NCBI GenBank assembly: GCA_002414705.1
Contig: DIAL01000161.1
Span: 40,644-48,626, forward strand
Reading direction: 5' to 3'
From: Flavobacteriaceae bacterium UBA5079
GTDB lineage: Bacteria > Bacteroidota > Bacteroidia > Flavobacteriales > Flavobacteriaceae
Length of the DNA stretch: 7,983 nucleotides
Shown: piece by piece, positions 7,401 to 7,983 of the stretch
Position numbering within the stretch: the first letter of the stretch is position 1
How the letters are laid out: the number at the start of each line of letters is the position of its first letter
The notes under the pieces: model-generated
What the model saw: the letters and a program-made list of their open reading frames with translations, nothing else
Database searches by the model: none
Told to the model about the DNA's origin: nothing
Program-made: the position numbers and the translations under genes

Positions 7401-7944
7401 CTTCAATTTCATCTTGAAGAATTTCACCATATTCTTTGAGTTTTTCAATAGGATAATCGCCAGAAATGTTAATGTTTAAGATGGGCATTTCTTCAGAAAG
7501 GCTCAATTCAAAAACATCTGGTTTTACTTTAGCACCATTGGACATTGGCCAATCTTCGCCAGCTGTTTTGGTGTCTATTTCATCTTTCACCTTTTGTTTA
7601 GCTTGCTCAACAGTAAGATTTTCATCAAATTCCACAATAATCATGGAATAATCTTCTTGTGATGTGGAGGTTATTTCCACCACATTACTAACGGTTTTTA
7701 GTTCGTCTTCAAGTGGGTCTGTAATGAGTTTCTCAATATCTTCGGCTGTATTTCCTGGATAAATAGAACTAACATATATTTTTGTTTCGTTTACTTCGGG
7801 AAAGTTTTCGCGAGGCATTTCAAAAAATGCGGCTACACCCAAGTAAAATATAACAAGAATAAGGACGTACATGGTGGTCTTGTTGTTAATAGCCCATGAT
7901 GATAAACCAAATTCTTTATCGACTTGTTTTTTCTTTTTAGTCAT
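4480..7944 (-). CDS. RND efflux transporter permease (AcrB/HAE-like)
   Basis: This is a complete 1154-residue inner-membrane pump subunit expected to work as a trimer with a periplasmic adaptor and outer-membrane channel. It shows the duplicated RND layout: TM1 (about 24-42), large periplasmic domain (43-350, with YPGNTAEDIE at 62-71), TM2-TM6 (about 350-502), TM7 (about 591-612), second periplasmic domain (613-948), and TM8-TM12 (about 949-1143). The TM4 motif is GMLVDNGIVVVENV, with D415 at the AcrB D407 position but N416 in place of D408. TM10 has AGIVVNNGVVLLDY, where the AcrB lysine (K940) aligns with asparagine (N1022). RLRPVLLT precedes TM11. The protein is about 100 residues longer than AcrB, partly from an extra hydrophobic hairpin at about 521-559. 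Substrate is unknown; drug or lipid-like export would fit. The ATG is fixed by an in-frame TAG 12 codons upstream with no other ATG between. The missing upstream gene is probably the adaptor. Confidence 0.96.
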   Translation of the reverse strand: MTKKKKQVDKEFGLSSWAINNKTTMYVLILVIFYLGVAAFFEMPRENFPEVNETKIYVSSIYPGNTAEDIEKLITDPLEDELKTVSNVVEITSTSQEDYSMIIVEFDENLTVEQAKQKVKDEIDTKTAGEDWPMSNGAKVKPDVFELSLSEEMPILNINISGDYPIEKLKEYGEILQDEIEDLLEIKKVDIRGAQDKEVEVAVDIYKMMAADVTFNDIIGAINNGNITMSAGNLKTSGQRRTIRILGEIDSPDQLENFVVKAEKGKAIYLKDVATVTFHEEDKTTFAREFGKPVVMLDVKKRAGKNMVDAADQIKVIVQEAIDNKFPQDLRVTIANDQSPVTIGQVDDLVNNIIFGVILVVMVLMFFLGFKNAIFVGFAIPMSMFMSLMILNLLGQSLNTMVLFGLIMGLGMLVDNGIVVVENVYRLMDEEGMSRMEAAKKGIGEIAFPIIISTATTVAAFIPLGLWPGIMGQFMMILPITLSVVLGSSLFVAIFFNSVLVSQFMSTEDKDMPLKKIIRNTSIIAGIGLLILVFGGEYRGLGTLMVLTAVMQWVYRLFLRKWANNFQTKTLVKLERWYESQLRWALSGKKPYIISVVTIVLLFVSIGAFVVSLATQRTKVEFFPDNKPNQIVVYVEYPQGTAIEKTNAITQEIEKRVYTVVNDEQYREGDYNYMVESAVSQVGEGAGNPQTDSGSSAEMPHKAKITASMREYKYRRGEDSELLRQKVQEALVGIYPGVLISVEKDANGPPAGAPINIEIEGDDYDELINTAENMREFINTKNIQGIDELKIDVNKDKPSMRVTIDREKAGELGISASLVGQQLRNSIFGSKAGIYKEDGDDFDIYVRFNEENRYNTSALFNQNITFRDNTGQLKSIPVSAVTKHENNSSFSAIKHKDTKRVVTVYSALSPGFTDAGAIVTQIQNEMKSYKNLPKNIHIDYTGQIEEQNKQMVFLMGAFFTGLGLIFFILIFQFNSISKPTIIMLAIFLSLIGVFGGIVITGSAFVIMMTMVGIISLAGIVVNNGVVLLDYAQLLIDRKKHELDLDNSENLSKEDLFESIVRAGKARLRPVLLTAITTILGLVPLAIGLNINFFTLFSELNPNIYMGGDNVVFWGPLAWTVIYGLLIATFLTLIVVPVLFFLSMQLKMWFRRNNN

Positions 7945-7960
7945 TTGTTTCTTTTTAGTC
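7930..7960 (-). repeat. Direct repeat spanning the RND start codon
   Basis: The 13-base word GACTAAAAAGAAA occurs twice on the minus strand, at 7960-7948 and 7942-7930, offset by exactly 18 bases (six codons). The downstream copy encodes the first residues MTKKK. The upstream copy has ACG where the downstream copy has the ATG, and both are followed by CAA, with one extra AAA codon in the coding copy. This looks like a short tandem duplication covering the start region. Confidence 0.7.
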
Positions 7961-7983
7961 GTTAGTGCTTTCGGTCTCTAGGG

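Noticed and set aside
4664..7651. Several other plus-strand open frames of 61-77 codons opposite the RND gene
   Set aside because: All are antisense to well-conserved permease codons and none shows a recognisable product.
7955..7983. Possible 3' end of an upstream gene (expected RND adaptor)
   Set aside because: Two frames are open to the window edge on the minus strand, one ending LETESTND then TAA at 7957-7955 and one ending PRDRKH then TAA at 7964-7962. With so few codons I cannot choose, so no feature is called, although an adaptor gene upstream is expected from family context.

Overview
The window looks like an ordinary chromosomal segment of a Bacteroidota bacterium, most likely a flavobacterium. 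It is AT-rich, its promoter follows the Bacteroidota TTTG / TAnnTTTG pattern, start codons are preceded by A-rich stretches instead of Shine-Dalgarno sequences, and the aspartyl-tRNA synthetase begins with the [10 protein letters not shown] form I associate with this phylum. All real genes lie on the minus strand, so the biological reading order runs from high to low coordinates.

Layout in transcription order: (1) 7944-4480, a complete 1154-residue RND efflux permease whose upstream neighbour (probably its periplasmic adaptor) is cut off at the right edge. (2) 4420-4392, its intrinsic terminator. (3) 4390-4361, a near-consensus Bacteroidota promoter placed directly against that terminator, then a perfect 7-bp inverted repeat at 4352-4336 in the short leader of the next gene. 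(4) 4322-2568, aspS, a complete aspartyl-tRNA synthetase. (5) 2555-2525, an intrinsic terminator of aspS. (6) 2510 down to the left edge, three overlapping genes that look like one operon: a single-pass membrane protein with a TonB-C-like end (2510-1962), a TPR lipoprotein (1990-1169), and a ClC chloride channel/transporter (1176 to beyond position 1). The ClC gene has no stop in the window, so its C-terminus is missing.

The three units appear functionally independent: envelope efflux, translation, and an uncharacterised envelope operon ending in an anion channel. The membrane protein, lipoprotein and ClC genes overlap by 29 and 8 bases, which suggests co-expression and possible translational coupling. 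No stretch longer than 157 bases lacks a gene. I see no tRNA or rRNA, CRISPR array, insertion sequence, phage gene or defence system.

I did not find an undescribed system. The points most worth a second look are a ClC with a channel-like valine at the internal proton-glutamate position, an RND pump with altered TM4/TM10 proton-relay residues and an extra membrane hairpin, the inverted repeat in the aspS leader, the tandem duplication across the RND start codon, and the unexplained promoter of the three-gene operon.
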